From Pseudofrankia sp. DC12 (GTDB taxonomy: Bacteria; Actinomycetota; Actinomycetes; Frankiales; Frankiaceae): a stretch of 64,000 nucleotides of DNA. Each line of letters opens with the position of its first letter. Position 1 is the first letter of the stretch. Where the stretch lies: positions 1,508,378-1,572,377 of the forward strand of contig NZ_KQ031391.1 in assembly GCF_000966285.1 (NCBI RefSeq), in the 5' to 3' direction. Both the position numbers and the translations under genes were made by a program. Shown here one piece after another: positions 50,801 to 58,611 of this stretch. Below the pieces are notes generated by a model. It ran no database searches and was not told the DNA's origin. It worked only from the letters and a program-made list of their open reading frames with translations.

Positions 50801-52421
50801 GCGGCTCGCCGCGCCCGCGGGTGAGCTCCAGGGCGAGCTGGTCGTCGACGACGCAGGTGCCGCGGCATTCGTTCGGCGCGGTCCGGTCGACCGCGAGGAC
50901 GTAGACCCCGGCCTCGGGACCGTCGCGAAGGATCGCCTTCATGCCAGGCAGGTTGCGCAAGGCGAGAGCGCCGTCCAGCAGGACGACGACGTCCTCCTGG
51001 TAGCGGACCTGGGTGTTCCCGCGTCTTTCGGCCAGCCGGATCGAGATCAGCTCGCGGAGCTCGCGGACCCGGTCGGCCCGGGTCGTGGCCGTGTTCCCCA
51101 GCCAGCAGGGGAGATCGCCGGCCTCGCCGTCGCCTGCGTGCGGTAGCCAGGTCGCCCAGGCGAGGTCGGCGTCGTCGTTCGAGGTGATGAGCACGAGGCG
51201 CAGGTCATCGGGGCTGCGCAGCGTGCCGAGCTGGATCAGCAGCCATCGGGCGAGCGAGGCCGCCTCAGCCGTCGACCCGACGATTCCAAACACTCCGACG
51301 GTACGCAGGTCCACCGTCAGGGGGATCCCGCGTAGCGCGGGCTCCCGGAAGCCGGCCCAGCGCTCGCCCCGGATCGCGAACGAAGGCGTGGCGGTGCCGA
51401 CACCGAGCCGTAAGCACAACCCATCCGGCGAGTCCGCGTTGCGCGGCCACAGCTGCCGGCTGGCGCCCGTCGCCGCAAGTGTGAGGTCGACCAGATCGGG
51501 TGCCTGCGCCCGGCGGACCCTCTCCTCGTCGGCGAGCCGCACGGCGAGATCACGGGCCACGGCGGCCGTGGCTTCGTCATAACGCTCGCGGTCGAGCCGG
51601 CGTTGGCGCCGGTCGCTGAACTGGGTGCCGATCACCCCGATCGGCCCCAGCAGGCACATCAGCAGGACCAGCGTCCGGTGCGTGACCACCGCGAGCACCA
51701 GGCCCATCGCCACCGGCAGCAGCGCCGAGAGCCACGTACCCAGCCGTGAGGTGGCCGGCCGGGTCGGTGGCGTCGGCAGCACGATCTCGGCTGGCTGGAC
51801 GGCCGGTGGGGAGACGAACGTCCGGTCGAAGTCAAGCCGGCCGTCACCACCCGGCTTCGTGACCAGGCCGGCGGCCGGAAGCGGAACCCATTCCATCCGG
51901 TCGGAGCCGACCGTGAGTAACGCGCCGGCCGGCAGTGACGCAGGCTCGGTCAGCCGCTCGCCGCCGAGGAAGGTGCCGTTGAAGGACCCGGCGTCGACGG
52001 CTGCCGCTCGGCCGAGGACGTCGATCTCGATCTCGACGTGCTCGCGGGACGCCTGTTCGCAGTGCAGGACGAGGTCGGCGTCACCGGCGCGGGCCGCCGT
52101 GCGCCGGCCGGGCGCGAGCCAGGCGACGAGCCCCGCGTCATGGCCGTCGACGACCCTCAGCGCACCGACTGCTCCCGGCTCCGTCGCTCGCTGACGCGGG
52201 CCGGGCGCGCCGATGCTGACCGTCGCGCCCTGGAGCAGCGGGCTCTCCCCCACAGTGGCCGCCGGGTCGAGCAGCTGCTCACCGACGTAGCACGGACGGC
52301 CGGCGGCCGGCAGCGGCAACGCGGCCAGGATGGACGCGACGGGCGTGGCGGGCTCCACGGTGATCTCGACGTCACGGCTCGCCCCGGTGGTCGCGTGTCG
52401 CACCGTCACCCTGATGATCAC
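47895..52421 (-). CDS. FHA-domain FtsK/SpoIIIE (EccC-like) type VII secretion ATPase
   Basis: A 1508-residue protein. Residues 1-75 are ubiquitin-like (VTVRHATTGASRDVEITVEP), about 95-170 an FHA domain (CEQASREHVEIEIDVLGRAA with SFNGTFLGG), and 230-275 a membrane pair (LSALLPVAMGLVLAVVTHRT, VLLMCLLGPIGVIGTQFSDR). Three FtsK-type ATPase domains follow: the first is intact (MLAGATGTGKSILLQTLVTS; LVLVFDEFARVLE), while the second and third P-loops read LLVAGGPQSGRTTLAGALVA and ALLVSGSPGSGRTTAAATII, with Arg for Lys. This is the layout of EccC of actinobacterial ESX systems, which unfolds and exports WXG100-tagged substrates. It faces the Rhs operon and is the only ESX membrane component in the window. 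Confidence 0.9.
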   Translation of the reverse strand: MIIRVTVRHATTGASRDVEITVEPATPVASILAALPLPAAGRPCYVGEQLLDPAATVGESPLLQGATVSIGAPGPRQRATEPGAVGALRVVDGHDAGLVAWLAPGRRTAARAGDADLVLHCEQASREHVEIEIDVLGRAAAVDAGSFNGTFLGGERLTEPASLPAGALLTVGSDRMEWVPLPAAGLVTKPGGDGRLDFDRTFVSPPAVQPAEIVLPTPPTRPATSRLGTWLSALLPVAMGLVLAVVTHRTLVLLMCLLGPIGVIGTQFSDRRQRRLDRERYDEATAAVARDLAVRLADEERVRRAQAPDLVDLTLAATGASRQLWPRNADSPDGLCLRLGVGTATPSFAIRGERWAGFREPALRGIPLTVDLRTVGVFGIVGSTAEAASLARWLLIQLGTLRSPDDLRLVLITSNDDADLAWATWLPHAGDGEAGDLPCWLGNTATTRADRVRELRELISIRLAERRGNTQVRYQEDVVVLLDGALALRNLPGMKAILRDGPEAGVYVLAVDRTAPNECRGTCVVDDQLALELTRGRGEPPIRGRAEGLGADLAAELARAVAPMRDRLSLGGTSASIPREVRLLDLLGIQRPTARAVAELWATCPGPATRVVLGAGADGPVTVDLAAQGPHAMLAGATGTGKSILLQTLVTSLLLANTPDELNLVLIDFKGGSAFLPFENCPHVVALLRSTGETAAEVFDEAAARRVLASVRAEVHRRERLLARYGGEIDEYWRALRVGGPSTPLPRLVLVFDEFARVLETSPDFLSELVNVAAKGRSLGMHLVLATQSLQGKLSAELKNNIDLRITLRQNEPADSVEVLGVPDAAAIPGRLRGRGLILFTKDETRAPRPFQSGYLGDPPPADGAPPARVRVVDWGALGLPRPEAKIDHRGAATDQTLTIRAIEEAAVHAALPAPFRPLLPPLPADLTIADLAAAATTPVGATEIPLGLADEPAAQAQPPLVFDLAGTDRLLVAGGPQSGRTTLAGALVAGVASRFRPDEAHIYVIERQPAGLDAYAALPHCGAVVSIAEPDRVRRLAAWLHEEVSIRRTARVGPAGLADAGQAPLTGRPGASSRWPWILLIVDGWEHFENRADPNFVETTPLQELREVIAAGPPVGIHVVLLGGQDLAGSRTAALYTRRLLLPFGKEELRRLHYPTGTASPPDLPGRAVDAATGTHVHLARSHLSAGRLTEYVTQLQLGPAPRDARASGLRPAPGRSGTGKPARTDRPSRSNPAANGRPPAGAGSGTHRNAFLPPAAVVPLAVGLPRAFPSMPIRVRADELPPPHPAPSATWLPLGVGGKEVTAVGVDLFGPGPHALLVSGSPGSGRTTAAATIIRVLRRAGVGALVVAPPRSPLPALLGDGDQGIRLVRAGDVKDTWLREAAAAFDGGRFAVIVDDCDHLTIEPTVVNFADARTLLEEAASPAAAGHQALVLCGDAVPILNGQRRALLKVTNEIRTSGGVLLLTPTSPHTARDHNLRLEPDQLFATPPGRGYLTIRGATTLIQLAT

Positions 52422-52602
52422 ACCGGGCTCGCCTCCGGGACGCGCGGTCGCCGCCGTGTCTATGATCTTCTGTGCGCTGTCAGACTAGCCGGAAATCGCG
52501 CCGCTCCGGGCGGGGTTGAACCTCTCCGCACGCGCCCGGCCGCCGGCCCGATACGGGTCGGCGGCCGCGCTGAGACGTTCCGTTCCCGCTGTCCTGCAGC
52601 GG

Positions 52603-53397
52603 TTAAGAGCCGGTGACGGTGGCCGTGGACGCGGCCGGCCAGTCCGGCGCCGGGGGTGTGGACGTGGGCGAGGGGTCCGGGCCGCCCTGGTCGAGCCGGA
52701 ACGGCGGGTAGACGTCGGTCAGCAGGGCCGCGTAGGCGATGACCCTGGCGGTCCACCGATCCAGGCCGATGATCAGGTCGTACAGCGGCCGCGGGTAGCG
52801 GCCCCTGAACAGCAGAAGCACGGCGGCGACCGCGATCAGGAGGCCGAGCAGCCCCGGCGACCCGCCGAGCCCGTGGTCACCGTGCAGGATCCGGTGGCCG
52901 CCGCCCCAGCCGCCGGTCCCGGTGAGCGCCGCGAGCACGAGGTACTGCGGGATCGCGAACAGCCACCACTTCACCAGGACGAGGCGGCGCGAAAGGCGCT
53001 CCGGATACGCGACGTCGAAACGGGCCGGATAGTCCGGCACGTCACCGAGCGTGAACGGCGGATACCGGTCGGTTCCCAGGGCGCCATACGCGTAGTACCG
53101 GACCCGCCAGGTCCAGCGCAGGACACCGACATTGAACCGGAAGATTCCGCGTGGGTAGCGGCCGGTGAACAGGATCGCGAAGAAGGCGAAGACCGTGAGC
53201 AGGACGAACGCGATCCAGAGAAACACCAGGATGATCGAGTGCGGGATGATGAGGAACCATTTGACCAGCCACAGCCAGCGCGAAAGCCGCTCGTCGGGCT
53301 CGGGCTCGGCGTCGAGACGGACGGGGTGGCCGGCGTAGGCAGGCAAAGGGGCGGACATGGGCGGGGAGTCCGGGTAGGGCTCGGTTGGCATCGACAT
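52603..53397 (-). CDS. DUF4389 membrane protein
   Basis: A 264-residue membrane protein. It contains two DUF4389-like units with the pattern LSRWLWLVKWFLIIPH and LSRRLVLVKWWLFAIPQYLV, each followed by a hydrophobic segment and by a RYPRGIFRFNVGVLRW or RYPRPLYDLIIGLDRW block. About four membrane segments (IIPHSIILVFLWIAFVLLTV, VFAFFAILFTG, LVLAALTG, LLGLLIAVAAVLLLFRG) are seen. The N-terminus is polar and proline-rich, and the C-terminus is disordered. The family's function is unknown. A promoter region with a 15-base direct repeat lies upstream. Confidence 0.85.
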   Translation of the reverse strand: MSMPTEPYPDSPPMSAPLPAYAGHPVRLDAEPEPDERLSRWLWLVKWFLIIPHSIILVFLWIAFVLLTVFAFFAILFTGRYPRGIFRFNVGVLRWTWRVRYYAYGALGTDRYPPFTLGDVPDYPARFDVAYPERLSRRLVLVKWWLFAIPQYLVLAALTGTGGWGGGHRILHGDHGLGGSPGLLGLLIAVAAVLLLFRGRYPRPLYDLIIGLDRWTARVIAYAALLTDVYPPFRLDQGGPDPSPTSTPPAPDWPAASTATVTGS

Positions 53398-53500
53398 TCG
53401 CTTTCCTTGTGCACCGGGTGACGTTCTGACTCCAAGATCCCCGCTTTGGGCGCGTTTGGGGTCCCTGCCGTTAGCCCCCAGCTGTCCCGCGCCGGGTCCA

Positions 53501-53557
53501 CCGAAAGAACGACCGGTGGATCGGCCGGATGGTAGAAATCAGCCGAAAGAACGACCG
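53501..53557. repeat. 15-base direct repeat in the intergenic region
   Basis: ccgaaagaacgaccg occurs at 53501-53515 and 53543-53557, 42 bases apart (about four helical turns). It lies between the divergently arranged DUF4389 start (53397) and the end of the channel gene (53660), about 100 bases upstream of the former. Nothing else is seen in 53398-53659. Confidence 0.6.
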
Positions 53558-53659
53558 CCGGACCAGCCAGGCGGCCCACCTCGGGCGGCGGGCGGATGGG
53601 CTGCGGCGCCACCGGCGACAATCACGACCTGTGGCAGGCCGGATGAGACGGCGGAAACG

Positions 53660-55792
53660 TCAGCGGTCGCGCCGTTCCGGCTCAGCCACCCCGCGGGCGG
53701 CTGCCGGCGCGAGCCACTCCGATGCGAGGGCGTCGGAGGGACGCTGGTTGCGACGGATCATGTCGACGACCTCGGTCACCGGGCCGACGACCAGCAGTTC
53801 GTCGCCCGCCCGCAGCCGCGTGTGGCGGCTGGGCCGCAGGTTGGGGCGGCCTGGTTCGGTGCCATTCACCGCCCGGCCGGGAGTCTTCCCGTTGGAGCCG
53901 GTCTTGCCCGGTTCCGCCACGGACGCGGCGGTGACGGCGAGGATGCGGGCTCCGGTGGCCAGCTCCGCGAGGGTCGGGCCGACCAGGGCGGCACCCCGCC
54001 GGACGACCATGCGAGCTACCAGGAACGGGGTGCGTTCGAGGTAGAAGGTGCTGATGACGTCGTAACCGAGCGCTGCCCCGACGAAGTAGGGCGACGCGAG
54101 CGCCGCGGCGCTGCGCACGGTGTGGATGTCGAAGCGACGTTCGACCTCGGAAGTCATCGACGAGTCGGCGACGCGCAGCACCACCCGCAGTGCGGGCTCG
54201 TCGTGGGCGGCATCCGGCGCCGGGCCGGCCCCGCCGCGGGCATGCCGCTGGTAGGACCGGCCGCCCGCCTTGCTGGCCGCGTGGCGGGCCGCCACCCGCT
54301 CGTAGCGGGCCTGGGCGAGCTCTTCGTAGGCGTCACGGGCGGACAGCGCAGTCTCCAGGTTGGCGACGCCGTCGCTGGTCAGAGCCGCGATCGCGGTCGC
54401 GCGACCGAGCCCGGCCTGCAGCAGGGTCGTCCGCACCGTCGCGTCGCCGATCACCACCGGGACGCCACGCTCACGGGCAACCGGCAGGAACCGGTTGTGT
54501 TCCTCTCGCTCGATCACCACGACGTCACGGCCGGCCCGCAGCAGCCCCTCCATGGTCGCCGTACCGATCTTGCCAAGCCCGCAGAGCACCACATGGCCGC
54601 GCAGCGCCCCGGCCTGGCCGCGACCGAGCGCCTTCTCCAGCCTCCGGCTGATGATGACGTTGGTGATGAAGGCATAGATGACGGCGATCGACAGCGCCCC
54701 GACCAGCATCAAGAAGATGCCGAACACCTGGAGCGCATGGCTCGCCGCCCCGAAGTTGAAGTCGCCATAGCCGACCGTCGTCATCGTCTCGACCGTCAGG
54801 TAGAGCGCGTCGAAAGCGTCGAAGTCGCGGGGCGCCGCCGGATCGTTGGCGGCGTAGGTCAGCCGCAGGACGACGGTGCTGAGGACCACGATCGTGAACA
54901 CGGTGCCGAGCGCCCAGCGGAACGGCCCGTCGAACTCGCCGCGCACGGTCGAGACCAGCGCCCGGAACCGGCCATGCGACCCCTGGCCCACGTCGCTCTG
55001 CTGGAGGGTGACGGTGCCGGACCGTTCCTGGCGCCTGCGCGCAACAGCGGCGATCTCAGCGAACGTGCGGGCGTCGTGCATACCGGCAACCGTCAGCCCG
55101 CGGGCGTCGAACTCGGCGAGACGCCCCAGCATCGTCAGCTGGTCCCCCGGCGCCAGCGGAATGTCTCTCGGTGGGCAGAGCACTGGGTCCCGGTCGGCCT
55201 GCCGACGCAGCGCGATCGGGGTGAGGTCGCCATAGCGGGCCCGGAACGCGTCGGCTTCGTCGACGGTGGCGTCAACGACCGCGAAGACCTCGGATGCCTG
55301 CTCCTCACGGCTGATCGCGGAGTCCGTGAACGCGGAGTCCGTGAACAAGGTGAAGGCGTGCACCACGTCGGACCGGATGCAGGCCTCGACGAAGCTCGGC
55401 CCGACCCGGTCCGCCATGTTGATCACGGTCGCGGCCGGGATCGCGGCGGAGAGCTGGTCCCCGAGCTGCGCGTTGTCGATGCTCACGACCAGCCGCGTGT
55501 CCGGGGCGACCTCGGCGGCGGCGATCGCGGTCTGCAGGTTGTCCAGATCCAGGTCCCCGCAGGCCGCGACGGCCAGAGCGGTGTCGATGTCCGCCTCGCG
55601 CAGCGCCTCTGGGCTGTGCGCGCTCTCCGGGACGACCCGGACGCCGCTGCGTTCCAGCCGCCGCCGCGACCCCGTCGGGTCGCGGTCGTCGACGACCACG
55701 ACCTCGACTCCAGACGCCACCAGCTGCTCGGCCACCCGTGAACCCAGGGCGCTCAGCCCGCAGACGATGACGTGCCCCGTCACCTTCGCCAC
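53660..55792 (-). CDS. Potassium channel protein with two TrkA-N (RCK) domains
   Basis: A 710-residue protein. I take GTG 55792 (MAKVTGHVIVCGLSALGSRV), which has ggaggagg 10 bases upstream. The N-terminal Rossmann RCK domain begins HVIVCGLSALGSRVAEQLVA. Membrane helices follow near 280-300 (ALGTVFTIVVLSTVVLRLTY), the pore loop YLTVETMTTVGYGDFNFG carries the K+ filter TVGYGD, and a second helix is VFGIFLMLVGALSIAVIYAF. A second RCK domain begins HVVLCGLGKIGTATMEGLLR, with VIEREEHNRFLP binding a nucleotide. RCK domains gate such channels by nucleotide or cations. The layout (RCK-pore-RCK) resembles the CASTOR/POLLUX-like bacterial proteins. Confidence 0.9.
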   Translation of the reverse strand: MAKVTGHVIVCGLSALGSRVAEQLVASGVEVVVVDDRDPTGSRRRLERSGVRVVPESAHSPEALREADIDTALAVAACGDLDLDNLQTAIAAAEVAPDTRLVVSIDNAQLGDQLSAAIPAATVINMADRVGPSFVEACIRSDVVHAFTLFTDSAFTDSAISREEQASEVFAVVDATVDEADAFRARYGDLTPIALRRQADRDPVLCPPRDIPLAPGDQLTMLGRLAEFDARGLTVAGMHDARTFAEIAAVARRRQERSGTVTLQQSDVGQGSHGRFRALVSTVRGEFDGPFRWALGTVFTIVVLSTVVLRLTYAANDPAAPRDFDAFDALYLTVETMTTVGYGDFNFGAASHALQVFGIFLMLVGALSIAVIYAFITNVIISRRLEKALGRGQAGALRGHVVLCGLGKIGTATMEGLLRAGRDVVVIEREEHNRFLPVARERGVPVVIGDATVRTTLLQAGLGRATAIAALTSDGVANLETALSARDAYEELAQARYERVAARHAASKAGGRSYQRHARGGAGPAPDAAHDEPALRVVLRVADSSMTSEVERRFDIHTVRSAAALASPYFVGAALGYDVISTFYLERTPFLVARMVVRRGAALVGPTLAELATGARILAVTAASVAEPGKTGSNGKTPGRAVNGTEPGRPNLRPSRHTRLRAGDELLVVGPVTEVVDMIRRNQRPSDALASEWLAPAAARGVAEPERRDR

Positions 55793-55917
55793 GCCGTTCG
55801 TGCCTCCTCCGCCCAGGAGAGCGAACCACGACCGTCTGTCCACGGTGGAACGGGTCCGTTTCTCCGTTGGAACAGGCCCGCGGGACGAGCGGGACCCAGC
55901 CGACCCGACCGGAGCCC

Positions 55918-55937
55918 TATCTCGATATATCGGGATA
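55918..55937. promoter_or_regulatory. 20-base near-perfect palindrome upstream of the siderophore-interacting protein
   Basis: tatctcgatatatcgggata is symmetrical except for one pair. AT-rich, 35 bases before the ATG at 55973; it resembles PadR-type operators that are common upstream of siderophore-interacting flavoproteins in actinobacteria. No regulator gene is adjacent. Confidence 0.65.
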
Positions 55938-55972
55938 TGCTCGAAACGGTCATCGAGGGTCGAGGAGCAACC

Positions 55973-56788
55973 ATGACGACACCATCTACTCGGGGCACCG
56001 CCGGCCGCCGCGGCCATCGTCCGCCGCCGCGCCAGGTCGAGGTCGTCGGGGTCGAACGACTGACCCCGCGCCTGACCGCCGTCCACTTCGGTGGGACCGG
56101 ACTCGCGGGCTTCCCCACGCCAGCGCCAACCGCCCACATCAAGGTCTTCCTTCCCGACGAGAACGGCGCACTCGCGCTGCCGCAGGCCGGTCCCGACGGT
56201 CTGGTCATGCCGCCCGGGAAGCGGCCGACGATGCGCACCTACACGCCACGTCGTTACGACCCGGCCACCAACACCCTTGAGGTCCAGTTCGTGCTGCATG
56301 GCGCGGGCCCGGCGTCGACCTGGGCGCAACGGGCGGCGGTCGGCGACCAGGTGGCCGTCGCCGGTCCCGGCGGCCGGTTCTCGCTCGACGAGAGCGTGCC
56401 GCACTGGTGGATCGGCGCGGACGAGAGCGCGATCCCGGCCGTGGCGACCCTGCTGGAGGCACTTCCCGACACCGCGACCGCCGAGGTCCATCTGGAGGTG
56501 GCCGGCGCCGAGGACGAGCTTGCGCTGCCCGCCCCGGCCGGTGCCACGATCACCTGGCACCATCGCCGCGTCGCCGACGCCTGGGGCGCCGATCTCGCCG
56601 CGGCGGCACGGTCCGCGGCACCGCCGCCGGGCACGCACGTCTGGGTCGCCTGCGAGGCAGGTGCCGTCCGCCAGCTGCGGACGCATTTCCTGACGGAGCG
56701 AGAGTGGCCCCGCACCGCCCTCACATCCAGGGGCTACTGGCGCCTCGGCGCGGCCGACCATCCGGACCACGACTACGGCGAGGACTAG
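55973..56788 (+). CDS. FAD-binding siderophore-interacting protein (ferric-siderophore reductase-like)
   Basis: A 271-residue protein. ATG 55973 follows gaggag. RQVEVVGVERLTPRLTAVHF opens the FAD-binding barrel; KRPTMRTYTPRRYDPATNTL holds the RxYTxR FAD motif, and LHGAGPASTWAQRAAVGDQV with VAGPGGRFSLDESVPHWWIG continues to the NAD(P)H domain. ESAIPAVATLLEALPDTATA and HVWVACEAGAVRQLRTHFL complete it. Such proteins reduce ferric-siderophores with NAD(P)H and are usually iron- or PadR-controlled. It is a single gene divergent from the K+ channel gene. Confidence 0.92.
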   Translation: MTTPSTRGTAGRRGHRPPPRQVEVVGVERLTPRLTAVHFGGTGLAGFPTPAPTAHIKVFLPDENGALALPQAGPDGLVMPPGKRPTMRTYTPRRYDPATNTLEVQFVLHGAGPASTWAQRAAVGDQVAVAGPGGRFSLDESVPHWWIGADESAIPAVATLLEALPDTATAEVHLEVAGAEDELALPAPAGATITWHHRRVADAWGADLAAAARSAAPPPGTHVWVACEAGAVRQLRTHFLTEREWPRTALTSRGYWRLGAADHPDHDYGED

Positions 56789-56896
56789 CCAACCCGCGCA
56801 CCAGTGACGAACTCAGCGTCGGCGCTGATCCGTTCCCAACCTCGCGACGGCGGGTCCCGGCCGTTCCCCGGGGCCAACGGCAGGGTTGAGTCGAAC

Positions 56897-56922
56897 TGAG
56901 ACGTGTTACATGATCCGTCTCA
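56897..56922. promoter_or_regulatory. Operator-like inverted repeat overlapping a truncated TetR gene start
   Basis: tgagacg and cgtctca form 7-bp perfect arms, 12 bases apart, and end in the ATG at 56922. Such placement is typical of TetR autorepression. The regulator itself is broken. Confidence 0.6.
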
Positions 56923-57122
56923 TGCCGCGGGCAGTGATCGCGACGGACCCGGCCACCAGGAACGCGGTGCTGTCGGCGGCGGCGGAATGCTTCGTCCGGC
57001 ATGACGTCACCCGGACGACCGCCGCCGACATCGCCCGTGGCGCCGGCATCTCCCGGGTCGTTGAAGTCGAGCGAACCCGCCCCGACCCGGATGCGTACCT
57101 CGCCGGGCCCGGGCACGGGTAA
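56910..57122 (+). pseudogene. Truncated TetR-family regulator (N-terminal helix-turn-helix only)
   Basis: MPRAVIATDPATRNAVLSAA, then AECFVRHDVTRTTAADIARG and AGISR is the TetR DNA-binding domain up to the turn before the recognition helix end. After about 45 residues the frame changes to unrelated VVEVERTRPDPDAYLAGPGH and stops at 57120-57122. The usual LYRYF and the ligand domain are gone. Confidence 0.8.
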
Positions 57123-57157
57123 CTCGAGGCGCCACCCGGGCTCGACGACGCCGATGC
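57057..57157 (-). pseudogene. Inverted N-terminal fragment of an MDR-type oxidoreductase
   Basis: On the minus strand the frame reads GVVEPGWRLELPVPGPGEVR then IRVGAGSLDFNDPG. This is the start of the GroES-like domain of quinone-oxidoreductase-type alcohol dehydrogenases (medium-chain dehydrogenases). It breaks off after FND, at the TetR junction. The matching middle of such a protein follows on the other strand. Confidence 0.65.
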
Positions 57158-57290
57158 GCGGCCTTCCTGCTGCCGTTCCACACCGGCGCACTCGCGGTGC
57201 TGCACCGGGCCCAGCTGACGCCCGCCGAGACGTTGCTGGTTCATGCCGGTGCCAGCGGGCTCGGGACCGCAGCGATCCAGCTCGGGCGGG
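57158..57290 (+). pseudogene. Middle fragment of an MDR-type oxidoreductase
   Basis: The frame gives FLLPFHTGALAVLHRAQLTP then AETLLVHAGASGLGTAAIQL. This is the NAD(P)-binding entry of medium-chain dehydrogenases (GASGxG). It probably belongs with the inverted fragment to its left as parts of one gene split by an inversion, and it ends where a sulfotransferase fragment begins. Confidence 0.65.
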
Positions 57291-57740
57291 GCCTATCCAG
57301 ATGCGCGGGTGATCTGGACCCATCGTGACCCGGCGCCCGTGTTCGCCGCGCTGGCCAGCCTCAACAACGCCGCTCAGCGCCCGCTGACCAGCCGCGCTGA
57401 CCCGCGTCCGACGGCCGAGGAATGGAAGGGCAAGGCTCGCCGGGCAATCAGCGCGGCGATGGCGTTCGACGCCGCCAGCCCGCCCGGCTGGTGTGTCCAC
57501 GTCCGTTCCGACCAGCTCATGGCCGACCCGGTCGGCGCCGTCACCAGTCTCTACGAACATTTCGGCCTGACCGTCTGGGACCTGCATTCCGGCCGCATGC
57601 GCGCCTGGCTCGCCCAGGTCCCCCAGGACGCCCACGGCCGCCACCGGTACACGCCGACCGACTTCGACTGGACCTACCCGCAGCTCACCGCCGAGTTCGC
57701 CGGCTACACCAGTCGCTACGCCGTCCCGACCGAAACCTGA
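57279..57740 (+). pseudogene. C-terminal fragment of a sulfotransferase
   Basis: From about 57285 the frame reads AYPDARVIWTHRDPAPVFAA, the PAPS 3'-phosphate motif of sulfotransferases (WTHRDP), then VSSLYEHFGL-type (VTSLYEHFGLTVWD) and HRYTPTDFDWTYPQLTAEFA to the stop at 57738-57740. The N-terminal half with the 5'-phosphate loop is absent. The frame itself is open from 57243, but those codons come from the neighbouring oxidoreductase fragment. Confidence 0.75.
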
Positions 57741-57793
57741 CCGACGCTCGGCGCGAGCCCCGCGTCACGCTGGCCGGCCGGCTACCTGTGGCC

Positions 57794-58111
57794 TCAGCCT
57801 GCTGGTTCGCGCTCGGTGCTCCACTCGGGGTCGACAAGGTCCGCGAAGTCGGGGTGCTTGCCGATCCAGGCGTTGATGAAGAGGCAACGCGGCCAGACCT
57901 TCAGGTGGCGGGCACGCGCCTCGTCGAGCACACCGCGGGCGAGGTCACCTCCGACGCCCTGACCAGCGAACTCCGGAAGTGTCTCCGTGTGGTTGAAAGC
58001 GATGATCCCTGCGTGCAGCGAGTAGGTGACGAACCCGGCCAGAGCGCCATCGATGTCCAGCTCGAACCGGTGCCGCGCGGTCACATCGGTCAACCTGCGC
58101 TTACCAGGCAT
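57794..58111 (-). CDS. Small GNAT-family acetyltransferase (NATD1-like)
   Basis: A 105-residue single-domain GNAT. ATG 58111 has gaggagggg upstream. ELDIDGALAGFVTYSLHAGI is the first sheet pair; FNHTETLPEFAGQGVGGDLA carries the acetyl-CoA pyrophosphate loop (Q/RxxGxG as GQGVGG), and VWPRCLFINAWIGKHPDFAD matches the YxxxWIxKHP motif of the NATD1/YjdJ group. Substrate unknown. Single gene. Confidence 0.88.
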   Translation of the reverse strand: MPGKRRLTDVTARHRFELDIDGALAGFVTYSLHAGIIAFNHTETLPEFAGQGVGGDLARGVLDEARARHLKVWPRCLFINAWIGKHPDFADLVDPEWSTEREPAG

Positions 58112-58220
58112 GGCTGCCCCTCCTCGGTAACGGGTCCGGCAGCCCCACGGTCCCATGCCCAGGCCCGTTCGTGACGTCCGGTCGAGCACCGATCGCTCGG
58201 GCCGGGTGGGCGCCAGCCGG

Positions 58221-58604
58221 TCAGGGCTCGTCGCGGGCTCGAGTAGCGGAGTTGCGGGGAAGGCGCTGGCGGGCGCTGAGGCCCGCCCAGCCCTCAGCCC
58301 AGTCGGACAGCGGTTCGAGCAGGCCCTGCAGCCGGCGGCCGTTCGAGGTGAGCCGGTAGTCGCCGGCCTCGTCAACCTCGAGCAGCCCCGCCTCCCGTAG
58401 CTCCCGGGTCCGCTGGGTGAGCTGCGCCGACGGAGCGTCGAGCAGCGATTCGAGCGCCCGGAACGACCGCGGCGCCGTCCGCAGGGTCCAGAAGATCATC
58501 AGACTGTGCCGTCGGCCGAGCAGGTCGAGCAGCACGGCCAAGGGCAGATCGGAACTGCCCGTCGACCGGTTCTCCGGCGCCGGGCGCGAAGTGGATCGAC
58601 TCAC
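58221..58604 (-). CDS. HxlR-family winged-helix regulator
   Basis: A 127-residue regulator. LAVLLDLLGRRHSLMIFWTL is the typical HxlR first helix (LxLLGxxWSLxIL), RTAPRSFRALESLLDAPSAQ the next, LTQRTRELREAGLLEVDEAG the recognition helix and turn, and YRLTSNGRRLQGLLEPLSDW the C-terminal helix. No redox Cys is present. The YtxH-like gene begins upstream, its stop 7 bases from this start, so the two are probably cotranscribed. Confidence 0.88.
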   Translation of the reverse strand: MSRSTSRPAPENRSTGSSDLPLAVLLDLLGRRHSLMIFWTLRTAPRSFRALESLLDAPSAQLTQRTRELREAGLLEVDEAGDYRLTSNGRRLQGLLEPLSDWAEGWAGLSARQRLPRNSATRARDEP

Positions 58605-58611
58605 CAGCCGC

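Noticed and set aside
55793-56770. N-terminal extension of the K+ channel frame upstream of 55792
   Set aside because: It would run antisense through the siderophore-interacting protein gene; a strong ribosome site precedes GTG 55792.
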